From: Paractinoplanes ferrugineus
GTDB lineage: Bacteria > Actinomycetota > Actinomycetes > Mycobacteriales > Micromonosporaceae
Assembly (NCBI RefSeq): GCF_016862195.1
Contig: NZ_BOMM01000069.1
Coordinates: forward strand, 1-64,000
Length of the DNA: 64,000 bases
Direction of reading: 5' to 3'
How positions within the stretch are numbered: position 1 is the stretch's first letter; the number at the start of each line of letters is the position of its first letter. Shown here piece after piece: positions 63,119 through 64,000 of this stretch. The position numbers and the translations under genes are program-made. The notes under the pieces are model-generated. The model was not told where the DNA came from and ran no database searches. It saw only the letters and a program-made list of their open reading frames with translations.

Positions 63119-63922
63119 CTACTTTTCCGGGTTACGCACGCCCTCGGACAGTTCCGCGCTGAGCGCGCGCAACCGGGACAGCCCGGTCTCGCGGTCGGGC
63201 GCGTCCAGGACACACCGGATCAGGGCGCTGCCGACGATCACGCCGTCGGCGAAGCCGGCCACCTCGGCCGCCTGCTTGCCGTTGCCGACCCCCAGGCCGA
63301 CGCCGACCGGCAGGTCACGGTCGGCCTGCCGGATCCGCTCGACCAGGTCGGGGGCCTGCCGCGACACCGAGGTACGGGCGCCGGTGACGCCCATCAGCGC
63401 GGTGGCGTAGACGAAGCCCCGGCAGTTCGCCACGGTCATGGCGATCCGCTCGTCGGTCGAGGAGGGCGAGACCAGGAACGTCCGGTCGATGCCCTGCTCG
63501 TCGGACGCGGCCAGCCACTCCTCGGCCTCGTCCGGGATCAGGTCGGGCGTGATCATGCCGGTGGCACCCGCCGCGGCGAGGTCGCGGGCGAACGCGTTCA
63601 CCCCGTACTTCTCGACGGGGTTCCAGTAGGTCATCAGCACGACCGGCACGCCGGCGTTCGCGACGGCCTCGATGATCCGCAGCGTGTCGCGGGTGCGCAC
63701 GCCGGCGGCGAGCGCGATGTCACTGGCCTTCTGGATGACCGGGCCGTCCATCACCGGGTCGGAGTAGGGCAGCTCGACCTCGACGACGTCGCAGCCGGCC
63801 TCGTGCATCGCGATCATCGAGGCGATGCTGTCGTCGACGGTCGGGAAGCCGGCCGGCATGCAGCCGATCAGGACCGACCGGTCCTCCGCCCGCGCCTTGT
63901 GGAAGATCTCCGAGATGCTCAC
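63119..63922 (-). CDS. trpA: Tryptophan synthase alpha chain
   Basis: The 267-residue TIM barrel has GCMPAGFPTVDDS, the catalytic Glu/Asp segment VEVELPYSDPVMDGPVIQ, LMTYWNPVEKYG and LVSPSSTDERI. It cleaves indole-glycerol phosphate to indole for TrpB. Its GTG overlaps the trpB stop (GTGA). Confidence 0.96.
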   Translation of the reverse strand: MSISEIFHKARAEDRSVLIGCMPAGFPTVDDSIASMIAMHEAGCDVVEVELPYSDPVMDGPVIQKASDIALAAGVRTRDTLRIIEAVANAGVPVVLMTYWNPVEKYGVNAFARDLAAAGATGMITPDLIPDEAEEWLAASDEQGIDRTFLVSPSSTDERIAMTVANCRGFVYATALMGVTGARTSVSRQAPDLVERIRQADRDLPVGVGLGVGNGKQAAEVAGFADGVIVGSALIRCVLDAPDRETGLSRLRALSAELSEGVRNPEK

Positions 63923-64000
63923 TCCTGCTCCCCCGGGACCAGCGTCTCGACCTCGTCGAGGATGCCGAAGTAGGCGCCTGCGGTGTGCACGTCCTTGTCA
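63919..64000 (-). CDS. trpB: Tryptophan synthase beta chain, C-terminal end (partial)
   Basis: The last 26 codons of a gene cut by the window edge read DKDVHTAGAYFGILDE and onward to a TGA, the usual TrpB C-terminus (GRGDKDVxTA type). Coupling to trpA by GTGA and the position agree. Confidence 0.88.
   Translation of the reverse strand, partial: DKDVHTAGAYFGILDEVETLVPGEQE

Overview
This is a very GC-rich, gene-dense stretch of an actinobacterial chromosome. WhiA, a mycothiol-dependent isomerase-family protein, an ANTAR regulator, a CoaE-GrpB fusion and SigE-family sigma factors all point to Actinomycetota. The gene content and codon use suggest Micromonosporaceae (an Actinoplanes-like organism), but that placement is inference. 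The gene order (whiA-yvcK-rapZ-uvrC, uvrA, uvrB, coaE, rpsA, polA, an ANTAR regulator next to a leucine-type tRNA, tesB-pyk, lgt-trpA-trpB) resembles the core block I know from mycobacteria and streptomycetes. Most of the window is therefore conserved housekeeping backbone with small accessory islands.

Layout. 1-600 is a non-coding tandem-repeat field downstream of whiA. 616-9822 (minus) holds whiA, yvcK, rapZ, uvrC, a Rieske lipoprotein and uvrA. 9965-14349 holds a polytopic membrane protein, rsgA, a mycothiol-dependent isomerase-family gene and an MBL-fold hydrolase. 14497-16737 is a pair of sigma/membrane-partner cassettes pointing at each other. 16857-20859 is a nucleobase or hydantoin uptake island (NCS1 permease, Asp/Glu-type racemase, GntR regulator) with small genes inside it. 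20955-24932 carries a ClpP-like protein with a degraded triad, an L11 paralogue, a lytic-transglycosylase lipoprotein and typA. 25184-26400 is a TerC gene with a probable manganese riboswitch. 26412-27336 is repeat-rich and gene-free. 27337-39162 holds uvrB, coaE-grpB, rpsA, a methyltransferase, an ArsR regulator, an unknown 510-residue protein, a Nudix protein and polA. 39217-46835 is one co-directional run of eight genes for two amino-acid ABC importers. 47061-52954 holds the ANTAR regulator, an unusual tRNA, a third sigma/partner pair, an HdeD-like membrane protein, tesB and pyk. 53539-64000 holds gltD-gltB, a GNAT gene, an FAD monooxygenase, lgt, trpA and the tail of trpB.

How the genes work together. 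The excision-repair genes uvrA, uvrB and uvrC and the repair polymerase gene polA are scattered over 33 kb. Each is preceded by the same promoter architecture, TGTC(A/G)(T/G)AC, then exactly 8 nt, then a TANNNT -10. This matches the RecA-independent, PafBC-type DNA-damage promoter described in mycobacteria, so the window probably shows part of a dispersed damage regulon. Many genes also have a TANNNT hexamer 6-8 nt before an ATG or GTG with no Shine-Dalgarno sequence, which suggests widespread leaderless transcription. Several convergent gene pairs overlap at their stop codons.

The most unusual items are the L11 paralogue lacking the thiopeptide-contact prolines, the ClpP-like protein lacking His and Asp of the triad, the class-I-shaped tRNA with a CAA anticodon, the tail-to-tail sigma cassettes sharing one TTAA, and the 22-bp periodic array.
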